A DNA stretch of 64,000 nt from the NCBI GenBank assembly GCA_017607445.1, contig JAEVHH010000004.1, forward strand, positions 3,596,001 to 3,660,000, given 5' to 3'. Under the pieces are notes generated by a model. It saw only the letters and a list, made by a program, of their open reading frames with translations, did no database searches and was not told where the DNA came from. Positions 11,971 through 23,056 of the stretch are shown one piece after another; the first letter of the stretch is position 1; each line of letters opens with the position of its first letter. The stretch comes from Histoplasma ohiense (taxonomy: Eukaryota; Ascomycota; Eurotiomycetes; Onygenales; Ajellomycetaceae). A program made the translations under genes and the position numbers.

Positions 11971-12917
11971 GGAACTGTATCAAATATATAAACTAATAAG
12001 AACGTATATCCGTATATCTGTATATCTGCATATTTGTATATTCAGCGTATATATGCAACAGAGTAGTCCCAAAAAAAGAACTAATTCAGAGCGGAAGAAG
12101 AATAGAAAATAGCGGATACACCGCAGGACTTTTTAAGGGTATATATAGCTTACTGACTGATCCGTTGAGTGATTTTCATCGAGATTCACCTGTTAGCTGG
12201 GTGAGGAATGAATTTTTGCTTCATGGTATCTAGAAAGCATGGATGAATGGCAACATAATTGACAGAAAACCCAAGGGCATCATTCATTCAGCCGTGATAC
12301 AGCCAACTTCCCAAAAGGGCTCCACTCCTTCACGGTAGAAAGCCGTTCATCACAAGGGCCAGAGTCTGGGAGGGGGAGAATTCTGGGCCTGTAAGCACTT
12401 GTTCACCGTAGCAGTCTGGTAGCAGTGCCAGCAGCAGCTGGTTAACAACATTTATGCAACCCCAAGCACTTATCAAGAGCAATTGGCCATGATTTACTGG
12501 CTAGCCAGGAAGCCAAAGCCTCGAACGTCATTTATGATCAGATTCTTTGATTTGAATCTTGAGATCTGGTCTCTCGCATCTTTCATGGTTCTGCGTTCCA
12601 GTTGTCTCATCTTGGCTGGAAATCATCTGGCAAAGTGAGAGTCTCACGCCCAATCAGCGCAATGGCAAAGATGCGATGCCACCAGTTGGTTGGTTTGTTC
12701 CTTTCAACCCCAACCTAACGTCTGAACAAGGATTTGATTAAGAAGAGAACGAAAAACAAAACCAACGTTGGGGAAAAAGAAAAAATGGCAGAGTGGAAGA
12801 TGGTCTAGCGAACCCCAGCCTTGGGGCCCGGCATTGTATGCCTCGGCGAGCGGTTCAATGTGCCTAGCTAAACCCGCTGCTGGTATTGTTGAGCAATGCT
12901 GGACGACGTTTCAAAGA

Positions 12918-12928
12918 TATATAAAAGG
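12918..12928 (+). promoter_or_regulatory. TATA-box-like site
   Basis: TATATAAAAGG is a near-ideal TATA box. About 130 bases downstream a 36-codon open frame begins at 13061 (starts MIPTVILELL, stop at 13171). Whether either is used is unknown; the small frame has no recognised relative. Confidence 0.25.
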
Positions 12929-13440
12929 GCAGTGCGGCAAATGGGCGGACAAAATTTGGAAATTTTGGAAAACCCATTTTCATTATTTCCATAACATCAG
13001 CCATAGCATCCGAATAAACTGCTGCTCAACAGCTCGTCGCCGGGTAAGGACCACCACGATATGATTCCCACTGTAATACTGGAGTTATTAATTGAGCACG
13101 TTACCGTTATTCCCCTTTCCCATCTTCATAACCACAATTGTGTTTTGAATAATTGTCCGAAGGAGAGCTAGCTTTTCCTTCGTTGAATCTCCACAGACCC
13201 TTTTTCCAACTTTCTCAAATAGAGAAAAGAAAATAGAAAAAGAAAAAAGAAAAAGAAAAACCAATTAACATTAAAAGTTAGATACAAAGGTGCCCAGGCC
13301 CTACGGCGACATAGCACGTCCGGCCACCTGAAGACCACTACGAGTAACGTTGCCGGCCCGTTGTTGAGGAATCGCCTACAATAATGGCCGGGGCGCCAGA
13401 TTGGCGGGTTCAGGGGCCAGGAGAAGTTGTAAGCGTTTTT

Positions 13441-13495
13441 TTAGTTTTCTCTTCTTTTCTTTTCCTTTCCTTTCCTTTCCTTTCTTTTCTTTGCC
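13441..13495. repeat. CTTTC-type pyrimidine tract
   Basis: Degenerate TTTCC/TTTTC units are repeated about ten times. This is low-complexity non-coding DNA. Confidence 0.8.
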
Positions 13496-14700
13496 CCTTG
13501 TTTTGCGGGGGAAACTCTTGTTTTACTATTGAGATGCTGTAGGATGCACTTTGCAGTGTATGTATGTACGTGTATGTCGGGTAGGGTTGGCTGTATGAAT
13601 ATATGAGCACCTTGTTTGTACTGTACATACATGGACAATACACATTGATAATATATATTACATATACATTTATAGGCTATCACTACCTCTGTCTCGAAGG
13701 TATGCTGGTGGGGAAGGGGTGAAACTGTTGGAGACGCACCCGCCATCACAATCTGGACAAGCTTGCTTCATATTAGAATTTTTCTGAAACTCTTCACACG
13801 AACTGTAAAATCTTTACTTAACTCTCCTGGTAGAAAGTTTACTTCGCCAAATTTGAGATCAGGTTTCTAGATATATTATCTCCACCCTGCGTCAGGATAT
13901 GCGGATATTTTTAACCTGAAAAGTTTCTATATTTAAAAATGTAGGGAGCTGATAAGACTGGCTGCACACTTATACAATGCAGATAAAAGTATTGCGCTGT
14001 ACTCCGTACATGAGTACACTTTCCACGCTCGATATCTTCAGCAGCTATAACTATTAAATACGCATCAGTCGTACGGCAGGACAGGGATCGGGCAGTAGCC
14101 AGATCCTCGCAACAGCAACACAACAGCAAGATGTTCCGGGTACCAGTACCATATAACATGTCTGAGAAAAGAAAGTTGATTGGGTAAAAAGCCCCTCCCA
14201 ACCGTTGATAGAGTTAAAAAGTGCCTTGGTCCTTTCTCCCAATGCATGCAATCATATTTTCCTAAATCCAGTGAGAAGTGTTGGGTGTGGCTATTGGATA
14301 TCTCCGTCAACAAGTTTAATAATGAAGCCAGCCATATAAACATACATATATATATCTCCGTGTCTGGTGATCTGGAGACTGGAGACCCTTGTTTACTGCA
14401 GCCAGTCTGCGGGGACGAGCCTGGGATGGCCACATGGAGATGGCGGCACAGACTAGTTGCGACGGAACATCGAGGATTTCGAGTCGCACATACTGTACTA
14501 GTATGAGTGGAGATTGGATGCTTGGAGGGTTAGAAAAATAGGATTTATACTGGGTGGTTCCAGGCCAACCAAGCACATGTCGGGGCGCATAGATAGAAGG
14601 ATACTTACTAGTCACTACCAGATACCACAGCGCTTATCGGTCTGCCAGCAGGTCACCGTTTACCCTGAAGGCTTGAAAACAAATAAAAGACAATAGATAG

Positions 14701-15636
14701 AGTTAGACCAGGAGTGCTAGTATCCCATACAACAACCAATGCTGCCTCTGCTCCTCCTATGTAGTATGGAGAGCCATGCTGCGAGATCTGCCCCTAGAGG
14801 CACCAACCATGGTCACTTCGCTGCAGGTTGATGCGACCCGTCTGAGACCCATGCCAAGCCTCTCCTCAACCGTCCGTGTCTGGTCTCCGGCTCCTCGCAA
14901 CCACCTCCTGTTACCTCATCTCAACCTCTCCTCCTCTCCAGCTCACCTTTTCACTGTCTCACTCTCTGGCTCCCCTCTGCGGTTGTCTGTCGTCTTCTTA
15001 TCTGCTCTATCGCTCCCTGCTTGAGCGGTGCTGTGTCTTTTGTCTCCCTCGCTCTTCTGCTTGTCGTGGAATCTGACCATCACCAACACCTTCGCCAGCC
15101 GGGGTATCTTATCGTCGCCTCAACACATTCCCTCCTCCCGTCCCCGTCACTAAAGGACTTGCGATCTCTCCCAGTCACTGAATTCCTGTTCCTCTCCAAT
15201 TGGTTTTGTTGTGTGATCTCTCCCTCCATTGTTTACTACTCCGGCCGCCGCCTCCCGAACGAACGATCACCCCCGATTCCATCCTCGTGCGTGATCAAAG
15301 AAAAATTTTTAACTCTCCTTGTTGCAAGACATTCGAGACAGCACCAAAGAGGTATATTATACCTTGTCGAAGAGAGAAAGTGCCATCATAGAACGCCCTT
15401 GTGTGTTTCTTTGGAGCAGAAACCACCTCTGGATTGAATCCTGTTCGAATTGAGCTGGTGCTTTATTCGTTTCTTGTTCAGGCCTTGACATCGCTGCTGC
15501 CGGACTTTGATCACCAGCTGGCCCTCTTTGACGTAATCTTCTGCTTTTCTACGCGGACTCATTTTCAGCTGCTGAATCATTTCGTTATTTTTTTAACTTT
15601 TTTCTATTGGCTTTTTCCCCTGAAAGTTTAACAAAA
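14701..15636 (+). promoter_or_regulatory. Pyrimidine-rich upstream region of the Rac gene
   Basis: From about 14,750 the plus strand becomes strongly C/T rich, typical of promoters and 5' leaders of highly expressed fungal genes. It contains several upstream ATGs (for example at 14776 and 15021), so if the leader is this long it would carry upstream open frames. The base immediately before the main start is ACAAAAATGG, a good fungal start context. I see no separate conserved protein here. Confidence 0.45.
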
Positions 15637-16599
15637 ATGGCCTCTGGACCAGCCACTCAGTCATTGAAGGTTGGTTAAAAGTGCTGCTGGCTCAAATACA
15701 CCTTTTTTGATTTGTATAATTTTATCTCCTGATCAATCTGCTGACGGTTTGATCCCACTTGCAGTGTGTCGTTACTGGTGACGGTGCTGTTGGCAAGGTA
15801 AGCACTTTCCCCCTTAAGCTCCGTGGCGCTTCGTGTTGATATCCTGGCTAACTTAAAAATCTTAAGACATGTCTCCTTATTTCTTACACCACAAATGCTT
15901 TCCCCGGAGAGTATATTCCTACTGTGTATGTTTATATTCTACCTTCTCGATCGTTTTTCGGTATATCTGACTGGACGTAGGTTCGACAACTACTCCGCCA
16001 GTGTAATGGTTGATGGCAAACCCATTAGCCTTGGACTTTGGGATACTGCTGGACAGGAAGACTATGACAGATTACGTCCTTTGTCGTATCCACAGACCGA
16101 CGTTTTTCTCATATGCTTCTCTATCGTTAGCCCACCATCTTTCGATAACGTCAAGGCGAAGGTGTGTTATCATACTTTCAAAGACTTTGAGACTTCCGCG
16201 GTCTCTCTCTCTACACGAATTCTTATTAACTTTTTGCGTAGTGGCACCCAGAAATCGAACATCACGCGCCCAATGTCCCAATAATCCTTGTTGGGACCAA
16301 ACTTGATCTACGTGAGGATAAGGCTACCGCTGAGAGTCTTCGTGCAAAGAAGATGGAACCAGTTTCTTATGAACAAGCCCTCGCTGTTGCCAAGGAGATT
16401 AAAGCACAGAAATACCTCGAATGCTCCGCCCTCACGCAGCGAAATCTGAAGAGTGTCTTTGATGAAGCCATCCGGTATGTTACTTGTATCTGCTCCTTGT
16501 ACCATTCAACAATATCGTAGGAGACTAACTCTTTCCAGTGCGGTGCTGAATCCGCGTCCCATCGCGAAACCTAAAAAATCCAAGTGCAGAATCCTCTGA
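15637..16599 (+). CDS. rac1: Rac-type small GTPase
   Basis: Six exons join exactly into 199 residues: 15637-15669, 15765-15797, 15867-15925, 15981-16161, 16242-16474 and 16539-16599. The protein has the P-loop GDGAVGKT, switch I YIPTVFDNY, switch II WDTAGQEDYDRLRP, the guanine-specificity motif TKLD, the SAL motif (ECSAL), a lysine-rich tail and the C-terminal box CRIL. The terminal leucine predicts geranylgeranylation and membrane anchoring. The N-terminus (MASGPATQSLK) and WDTAGQ distinguish Rac from Cdc42. Family knowledge: fungal Rac controls hyphal polarity, actin, branching and NADPH oxidase. Two adjacent 33-base exons near the P-loop are notable. A Rho-family GAP lies 11 kb upstream on the other strand. 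Identification is secure. Confidence 0.97.
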
Positions 16600-19132
16600 A
16601 GCTCTCGTCCAGCGAAGCATGGCAGAATCCATTGGACTGCCCGACTCGAAAAGAACGATAGAAATAGCACTATGATATCTCCCTGAGCACATTACTGCCC
16701 TTCATACATTTTATTTGCTTATCAACTGAAAGCAAAGTACCCAGCAACTCAGCGAACATTTGCGATTTTTTTTCTGAACAGTTTGAACTCGACTCGATAA
16801 TGAATATGGTTATCCTCCTTTGTACGAATCGGGGCAAACCACGACCGCTCGGATGTTTTCAGTAGAGTGTTAATGACCCGATTCAATATGGACGACGAAC
16901 CCTCATTTCCCAAGTACCAATTGGATCTCCTGCCATTTTCTGACTGTTATTTCCAGCCTCTTATTTTCGATCATTTGAACCCTAGATTTTCCCCTGCGTT
17001 CGCTCCGTCCACTGCCGGTAATTAATTTATTTGGCGTCAAGATATACTGTGTGGGCAACTTTCCCGAAATATTATGAGATCTATGCGAACTCGCGTACCA
17101 TCATGTGCTTTTTACTTTCCTTCAAATCCCAATTATTTTTAAAACCCTTCCTTATTCTCTTACCTATCCACATTTGGAAACAAACTACTTTCCCGCACTC
17201 CTTTCCAGTATCCCTCTATCCCCTCCATTTGATTTGTCCCTAGTTGTTAAAAATCGAATCAATACGACCTAACGAACTACCCGCCACCCTCAGATTTTCC
17301 TGCTTTCATTGTTTATTTACCACTTTTTTTTTTATTTTTCTCGCTCTATGGTTATTTTTGCCTACCACTCGCCCATTGCTGTTTGATATTGCTTTACCTC
17401 CCTGCCCCTTTTCTTTGTACATGTTTACAGTTACCGGTGGATCCGGTGGGGGTTTTTTTCTCAAATTTCATTTCCGTCGTATTTCTATTTTTGACCGCAT
17501 ATTTTGATTTTTTTTTCTTTTTCTTTCCCCCCTCCTCAATTTCTTCTCCTTTTTCCCATTCTCCCTACCATCCCCGCAGCTTCTGTCTTTTTTCAACTTA
17601 ATATTAAACTTCAACGCTATAGAACTCTTGATCAAGATCAATTGCCTGATTGTGCTCTTATTTTCTCTTTTAACACTTGGTAAAGCGATTTCCGATACTT
17701 TTGATATTAATGCATAGGAGAGAAGATGACCAGGGCAGAAAATTTCCTTTCCGTTTGTCTTCGTCTCTTCTTTCTTCATCTATCTTCTTCTCTCTTTCTT
17801 TCTTGCAACTTTTATCTTGATATTGTTTCTCTCTTAATCCTAGACATAATGGACGGAGTACGAACTTCTCTCACTCTCACTCTTTCTCTCTCCCTTTCTC
17901 TCTACTCTTATTTATTCCTCACGATTCCGACACCGTCGCTTAAAAAGAGTGAAAATTGGAAAAATTACCGATTGAAATCCTTTGTTGTAGCTATCCATAT
18001 GCCTTCACGCTATATTCATGCAATCATCCCATCCCATCTCGTCCCACCCCCATCCACACACCCACGCACCCACTTTACTCAAACAAGACAACGGACACAC
18101 CGTCTCACCTGCCATCGCCCCTTCACATTCCCTAAACCACTAGACGTATATGCCATTTCTTGTCCGGAGTTTTTCGTCGTGGCAATTGTAGTTCCAGATT
18201 CCATTTCGTAATGGCGGAGACCGTGTGTATATCACTGGTTGTAGTTCTCGAAAGCCTTAGAGAGAAAAGGGGATGTCCGAAAGAGGTGCCGTTGGAGGTG
18301 TCGATAGCTGAGAATGGAATGTAGTGGGTATGTTTGGTGGAATATCGCAATGCATATTAGAATGGAGCCCTGATAGAGATGGCGGCACGCTTCGGGAAGG
18401 AGATAATGTGTACCCCGGACGCATGGTTCCGAAGGAGTATTAGATAGATCTTTAATCACAGCGAGTTCGCTTCCGATGTATTTCTCGCCGGCGAGAGCAG
18501 AGAGGCCTAGGGCTGGGGAGAGCCAGCGAGAATTTTCGTTGATGTCCAGGATCTTCGGATGCGTTTATTGGGGCCGTTAAAAAGATGTTTGTTTATACAT
18601 AAAGGCCCCATCCGCCACGCTGGATCTAATGCTGTCCATGCCCATCTAGTTTGGTTTTCACTATTGTTATAAATGTTCTTACCGTTTGGTAAATACAAAC
18701 TTGCCTAGATCTCGGGGCCGAGTGCCGGCCAACCAAGGCTTCGTGGTTAGATGTGATATTAGATGGGGTTGCTTGTTCCAGAATGTCAAACGATCTGGTC
18801 ATAGTGTGATGAGCCATGAAGGACTCGAGATAAAGTGGGAAAGGCAGTAGCGGTTGTGACTGTTCTGCAAAGAGGTTTGACGTTAATTATCCAAATCTTA
18901 ATAGATAAGTGATAGAATGCCAAAATTAAGTAAAAAAACTAAAAACAGGTGGGTGGAAAATTAAAGCAGAATAAAAATTCAATATCAATACAATATAAAA
19001 AGCATAAGTGATAATAAAACAAGGAAATCGGACAGACACGCCATTACTCCCACTCCATTCCCCGTCTCTTCGTTTTGGTTAATATTCCTGTTTACTTACC
19101 CAACGCAATTAGATATCGAAAGGGTATCGTTC
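16600..19132. other. Long intergenic region with pyrimidine-rich tract
   Basis: About 2.5 kb separates the Rac stop from the end of the convergent NOP6-like gene. From roughly 16,900 to 18,150 the plus strand is very T/C rich with long T runs (for example 17320-17340 and 17505-17530). Several low-complexity open frames there look compositional, not conserved. This much pyrimidine skew is usual for leaders, yet no plus-strand gene follows. It could be an unannotated non-coding transcript, an extended Rac 3' untranslated region, or a decayed promoter. Confidence 0.4.
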
Positions 19133-20512
19133 TCAAGAACCAGGAACCCATTTCCTCCGACTAGGATGCACATCGTCCATATCGTTTTTAACTGGCACAG
19201 CTTCTGAATCGCCACCCGGCTGCGTAATATTGGAGTTCTTTTTCTGTTTCTGAGCTTCCTTCGCAGCGCGAGCACGTTGCTCGGAGAGCTTCGTATTCTT
19301 CTCAACGATACGCGATTTACGAGTTTCGGATTTCGAGCCACCTCCTCCAGCACTAATAGAGATGTGTAAGTTTGAGAAAGTATGTTGGCGTGCGGATTAA
19401 AAAGGGGAGGGGGGGAGAAGGGAACGACAAAGAAACAAGTAACTAGAGTTGCAACTACTAGGAGAGAAATGGAAAAAAAGCTCTCACGTTAACTCAACGT
19501 TGATTTTCCTGGCAGGGTTCTTGCCATCGTCGAATAAAGAGTGGTGGTACAGCTTTAAACACGTCTTCATGCGATCGTAACGGTCGAATTCGATGAATGC
19601 AAAACCACGGCCCTTCTTCCCACCTTTTTCGCTAGGGAGCCGAATATCGTTGGGTTCGATTTTTGCGAAGTGTTTTTGCACGGCTTCTAGGGTTGTATGG
19701 AAAGGCAGGTTACCTGCATTGTTGTGTTATTATCATACAGTGCGTAAAGGCAGAATTGGAATGCCAGTGGGAACGTATGTGTCAAACCAGGGGGAGTATT
19801 TACCGATAAATGCAATCAATCTCAGGTTTTTCTTTTCTCCGTCATGTCCGTTGGCACCGTCGATATTTTCATCAACGCCATTCTCCGCAGCAACATCGGT
19901 TTCAACCACAGGCGTTTCTTCGGCAATTTCCCCATGCCTGTTGATAAGTGCTGTTCCCGTTTTATCTTTCTTATTTTTATCTTTATTCCGCTTCCTTTCC
20001 TTCTTTTGCTCCTTTTGCTCCTTTTGCTCCTTTTGCTCCTGTTGGCTCCCTAATTGTTCTGCCGAATTTTCATGCTCCTCTTTCTCCTCGCGATCCCCTT
20101 CCACTTTTTGCTTGTCCTTTATGCCTTTCCTATTCTTCTTCTTCTCCTTTCTCTTCTTCTCCCTTTCCTCTTCCGCTGTTTCGCCGCCATCCTTTGCTTT
20201 CTTCTCCTTCACCTTTTTCTCCACATCGTCTTCCGCAGCACCGTTTGCCAAATTCATCTCAACATCCGGGTAATTGCCGTTAACTTCTACATCATCCCGA
20301 ACCTCGTTGTCCTGGTTCTTTTCCTTCTCCTTCTTCTCCTTCTTCTCCTTCTCCTTCTTTCCCCTCTTTTCCTTCTTTTCCTTCCGCTCCTTCTTCGATT
20401 TATCTATTTTCCTCTCCTTGTCGCTATTTCTGGATTTCTTCTGCCTCACCTCCGTAACTTCAACCGCATCATCTTCAGCTGGGAGCTGGCTCCGTTTCCG
20501 TTTATCGCCCAT
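19133..20512 (-). CDS. nop6: Nop6-like nucleolar RRM protein
   Basis: Three exons (20512-19804, 19713-19488, 19352-19133) give about 384 residues. Residues 1-235 are an extremely charged Lys/Glu region (repeated KEKKEKKEK and QKEQKEQKEQ). An RRM follows: LIAFIGNLPF is RNP2-like and GRGFAFIEF is the RNP1 motif. After it come the conserved stretch DRMKTCLKLYHHSLFDDGKNPARKINVELTAGGGG and a C-terminus near HPSRRKW. That combination is characteristic of fungal Nop6, which takes part in small-subunit pre-rRNA assembly in the nucleolus. The MGDKRKRS start is preferred; an upstream in-frame ATG would add residues of different character. A four-copy 9-base tandem repeat at 20003-20038 encodes part of the charged region. 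Confidence 0.88.
20003..20038 (-). repeat. In-frame 9-base tandem repeat, four copies
   Basis: Four exact copies of CTTTTGCTC lie inside the NOP6-like coding exon and encode the repeated tripeptide QKE on the minus strand. Copy number can vary without changing frame. Confidence 0.9.
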
Positions 20513-21612
20513 TTTTTCAGGCGATAGTATTATACGAACTATACTCGGCTTCGAGAAAACAAAACCAGAAATGTAATTAGCGAATGGCAAAATGAAAATT
20601 AAACAACTAATTTTCCGCGAGTGTCAAGGTGCATATGATGTGAAGGTAGACTTACCAAGTGATTTCTTGTTAAATATCCCCCACAATGTGGTTGGTACTT
20701 TTTTTTGGGCAAAATTTAGTCTTTTTCTTTTTTTGGCGGAAATATTTCTGCCGGCCCAGTTAGGCGGTGAGAATAAATGAGCTTCCAAGGTTCCTTCGCA
20801 ATTATCACGTGTGATCGAAGCCCTAACTGTCCACGGGTGCTCAAGCTAAACAATGCAATCCAGCTCTGGCAAATTGTTGTCAATGGGGGTTTCCGCAACA
20901 GTGCCCGAGCTAAAACTCTAGAATTCTCTGAGCTTTGAGGGCGATTCCACCATGCGAGTCTCAATCCTCTCTATTTCCCCTGTTTTCCCGGAGTTTGTAT
21001 GGGGGAAACTACATAACTCTAAATGCCAGTACTGGCATTGGTAGCATTTTAATCACCGTCAGACTCGCTATGAAAGGTCCACGTAGGAAAATTTTGAATT
21101 GACTATGGTATGGCGACTACGGTCTCTATAGCAATAGCATACATACGCCCCAGCGAACCAGCCATACGTCCGTAATCCAGCCCTTACTCTTTACATCGTC
21201 AACAGCTCATACGATAATCGCGAAGGATTCTGCTGAACACGGACATCATGAGGCCACCCCGGGTCGTTTAATTTTCTTCCAGTACTTGGATAATGAAACT
21301 GCTCTCTTCAGCTTCAGCTTTCTATTTCATTTCTCCCATTCCACACCATGCTGGCCGTCAATAAAAGTCCTGCCCCCCGGACAGCCGATTTCATTTTTGT
21401 TACCCCGTTGAATCGGCTCTAGAGTTCCCACAACAAGTGAGGACGGATATCCAGTTGCCGTGGGAGCCTGGGCAGCATGTTGGACAATTTCAAAAGGTGA
21501 AGACACCATATACAGGAGAATTGTACACTAAAATCTCGAGATTGCAAAATTGAAATTCAGGCTGCAACTCTACCGCGGCTTTACGGTAGGCAAGATACGA
21601 AATCATATCGAT
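20513..21612. other. Intergenic between NOP6-like and CMS1-like genes
   Basis: About 1.1 kb with no exon I can support. It should hold the NOP6-like promoter (near 20513) and the CMS1-like 3' end (near 21612). Both neighbours run on the minus strand. Confidence 0.6.
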
Positions 21613-22760
21613 TCAGAAAACCAGGATTTCGACATGGCTCTCGCAAGAAGTGTACCGGTCGCGTAGATCTGCGCGATTGAGAAATTGAAGAAGAGGTAAA
21701 TGTAAATCTTTCATGTCGAATATGCCCCGCTTCTTCTGGTCGACGTATGAGCCATCGATGACAATCCGTTGGAGTTGTTTAAGACTTAGCTCGCCTGATA
21801 TAGAACAGGTCAGATCCTTTTTGAATCCCACCGAAATAACCTGTCAATAGAGAGACTCACCAGAGGTAGCCAAATCGTTCAATCGCACAGGGGTCCCGAT
21901 CCCAATACCAACTCTGCAGGCTATTAGCACCTATTCATTACTTAACATTTTCCCAGTGAAACCTACCTTGTTTTTTTCACAAACTCCTTGGCTTCAGCCA
22001 ACTTGATATGTTTCGCGAATAATTTCGCCACTGCACAGTCTTTGTTTTGGAATTGCCGAAGTGCTCTAGAAAGGATCCGTTAATAAATGCATTGCCAATG
22101 ACTACGCTATAGTGAACAAATAACTTTATAAACGGAAATGCTAACCTCGTAATATCTGCCGCCCTGAGGCCCGCGAGCGTGATCACTATTGTATGCGGAC
22201 TGCCATTTTCTTTAGGGGCAGTTGAAAGGGAGTCGGGGCTCCCTTTCTTCCTGCTATAGACCTTCAAAAATGCGGGCAGATTTTCTAACTTTCTTGGTGA
22301 CTTCCATGAAGTCGTATCGAGAAATGCCTGTTCTGTTCCAAGGTCAGTGCGAGGTTCGGAAATAAACAGATTATGCTTGCTCGTTAATGACCAAACATAA
22401 TTCCCAAAGCTTAAACATGTAAAATGTACCTATCTTACCTGGTACATAGACATCGTCTAGTTCGATGGCGGTCAATTCGCTGTTGTGCCTTTTGGCTTGT
22501 TGTGCGAAGAAATCCGCTAGGAGAGGCCCGTCCATCTTGCCAATAGACTCATCTATTCCATCCTTCTTGTCTGCATCTTTCGGGTCTTCAACAATTTGCT
22601 TCGTTCTCTTGCGTTTCCTCTTCTTGATACCACCCTCATCAGCTGCTGCCCCTGGTGCTGTGGGAAGTGCATGCTGTGCTGGCCCAGTGTCTGCCTCGTC
22701 TCCTCTACGTCTTTTCTTCCCGGCTTTAATTAAGGCCTTCGATTGCGCAGGCAAACCCAT
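21613..22760 (-). CDS. cms1: CMS1-like ribosome-biogenesis protein
   Basis: Five exons (22760-22439, 22332-22146, 22065-21967, 21913-21861, 21794-21613) join into 280 residues. An N-terminal basic and acidic region (KKRRRGDEADTGP, KKRKRKRTKQ) is followed by the family core: EQAFLDTTSW, the strand TIVITLAGLRAADITRALR, KLFAKHIKLAEA, VGIGIGTPVRLNDLA, LKQLQRIVIDGSYVDQKKRGIFD and DLHLPLLQFLN. This DEAD-helicase-like fold without helicase motifs is the CMS1/CMSS1 family, a component of 90S pre-ribosomes. The true N-terminus is uncertain. The frame stays open upstream of the first ATG to about 22860, where CATCAG preceded by a TGACTAAG branch-like site looks like an intron end, so a 5' exon may be missing. 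Confidence 0.87.
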
Positions 22761-23056
22761 GGCGACTTTAGTCAATGGTATTTCTTCAGAGGAAATGGAG
22801 CTAAAGCCCGATTTCCTTTTGCTAAGTGAAGCTTCAACTTTTGTTGGAAATTTTGGCTTCTGATGTTCGGCTTAGTCATCAACTCATATCTTATCTCTTA
22901 GCCTCCATCTTGCACCGAAGGGAACAAAAACATCGAAATGAACGCGTCGCAGTCAAGCATTTGTAAAGTTATCCTCACAGAGAATAAACCCGCTGCATTT
23001 CAGAGTTTAAATATACCGTTTTACATGCACATGGAAACGGACACCTAGTATCGATC
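22761..23056. promoter_or_regulatory. Divergent promoter, CMS1-like and CENP-T-like genes
   Basis: The minus-strand CMS1-like gene and the plus-strand CENP-T-like gene start head to head, so this interval must serve both. Part of it (22761-22860) may be coding for CMS1-like if an upstream exon exists. Confidence 0.5.

Larger units (their letters stand above)
4095..14700. other. Gene-poor repeat-bearing island (about 10.6 kb)
   Basis: No intact recognisable gene is present, against roughly one gene per 2 kb elsewhere. Open frames are short and mostly interrupted. The stretch holds a 31-base A run, a (TA)15 repeat, CTTTC-type runs, two related LTR-like motifs, two copies of a 60-base GC-rich repeat, and several patches that look like decayed coding sequence. 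Differences between the paired LTR-like motifs are all transitions, which would fit repeat-induced point mutation. The individual pieces are listed separately. Confidence 0.6.

Noticed and set aside
15021..15437. 138-codon frame upstream of Rac as a separate protein gene
   Set aside because: Ser/Leu/Pro composition follows the C/T skew; no conserved motif and it overlaps the probable Rac leader.
17726..18211. 161-codon plus-strand frame
   Set aside because: Low-complexity T/C-rich DNA gives Leu/Ser/Phe repeats; no domain or splice support.
20054..20527. Long Leu/Phe/Ser-rich plus-strand frames that look like membrane proteins
   Set aside because: They are the antisense of the Lys/Glu-rich NOP6-like exon.
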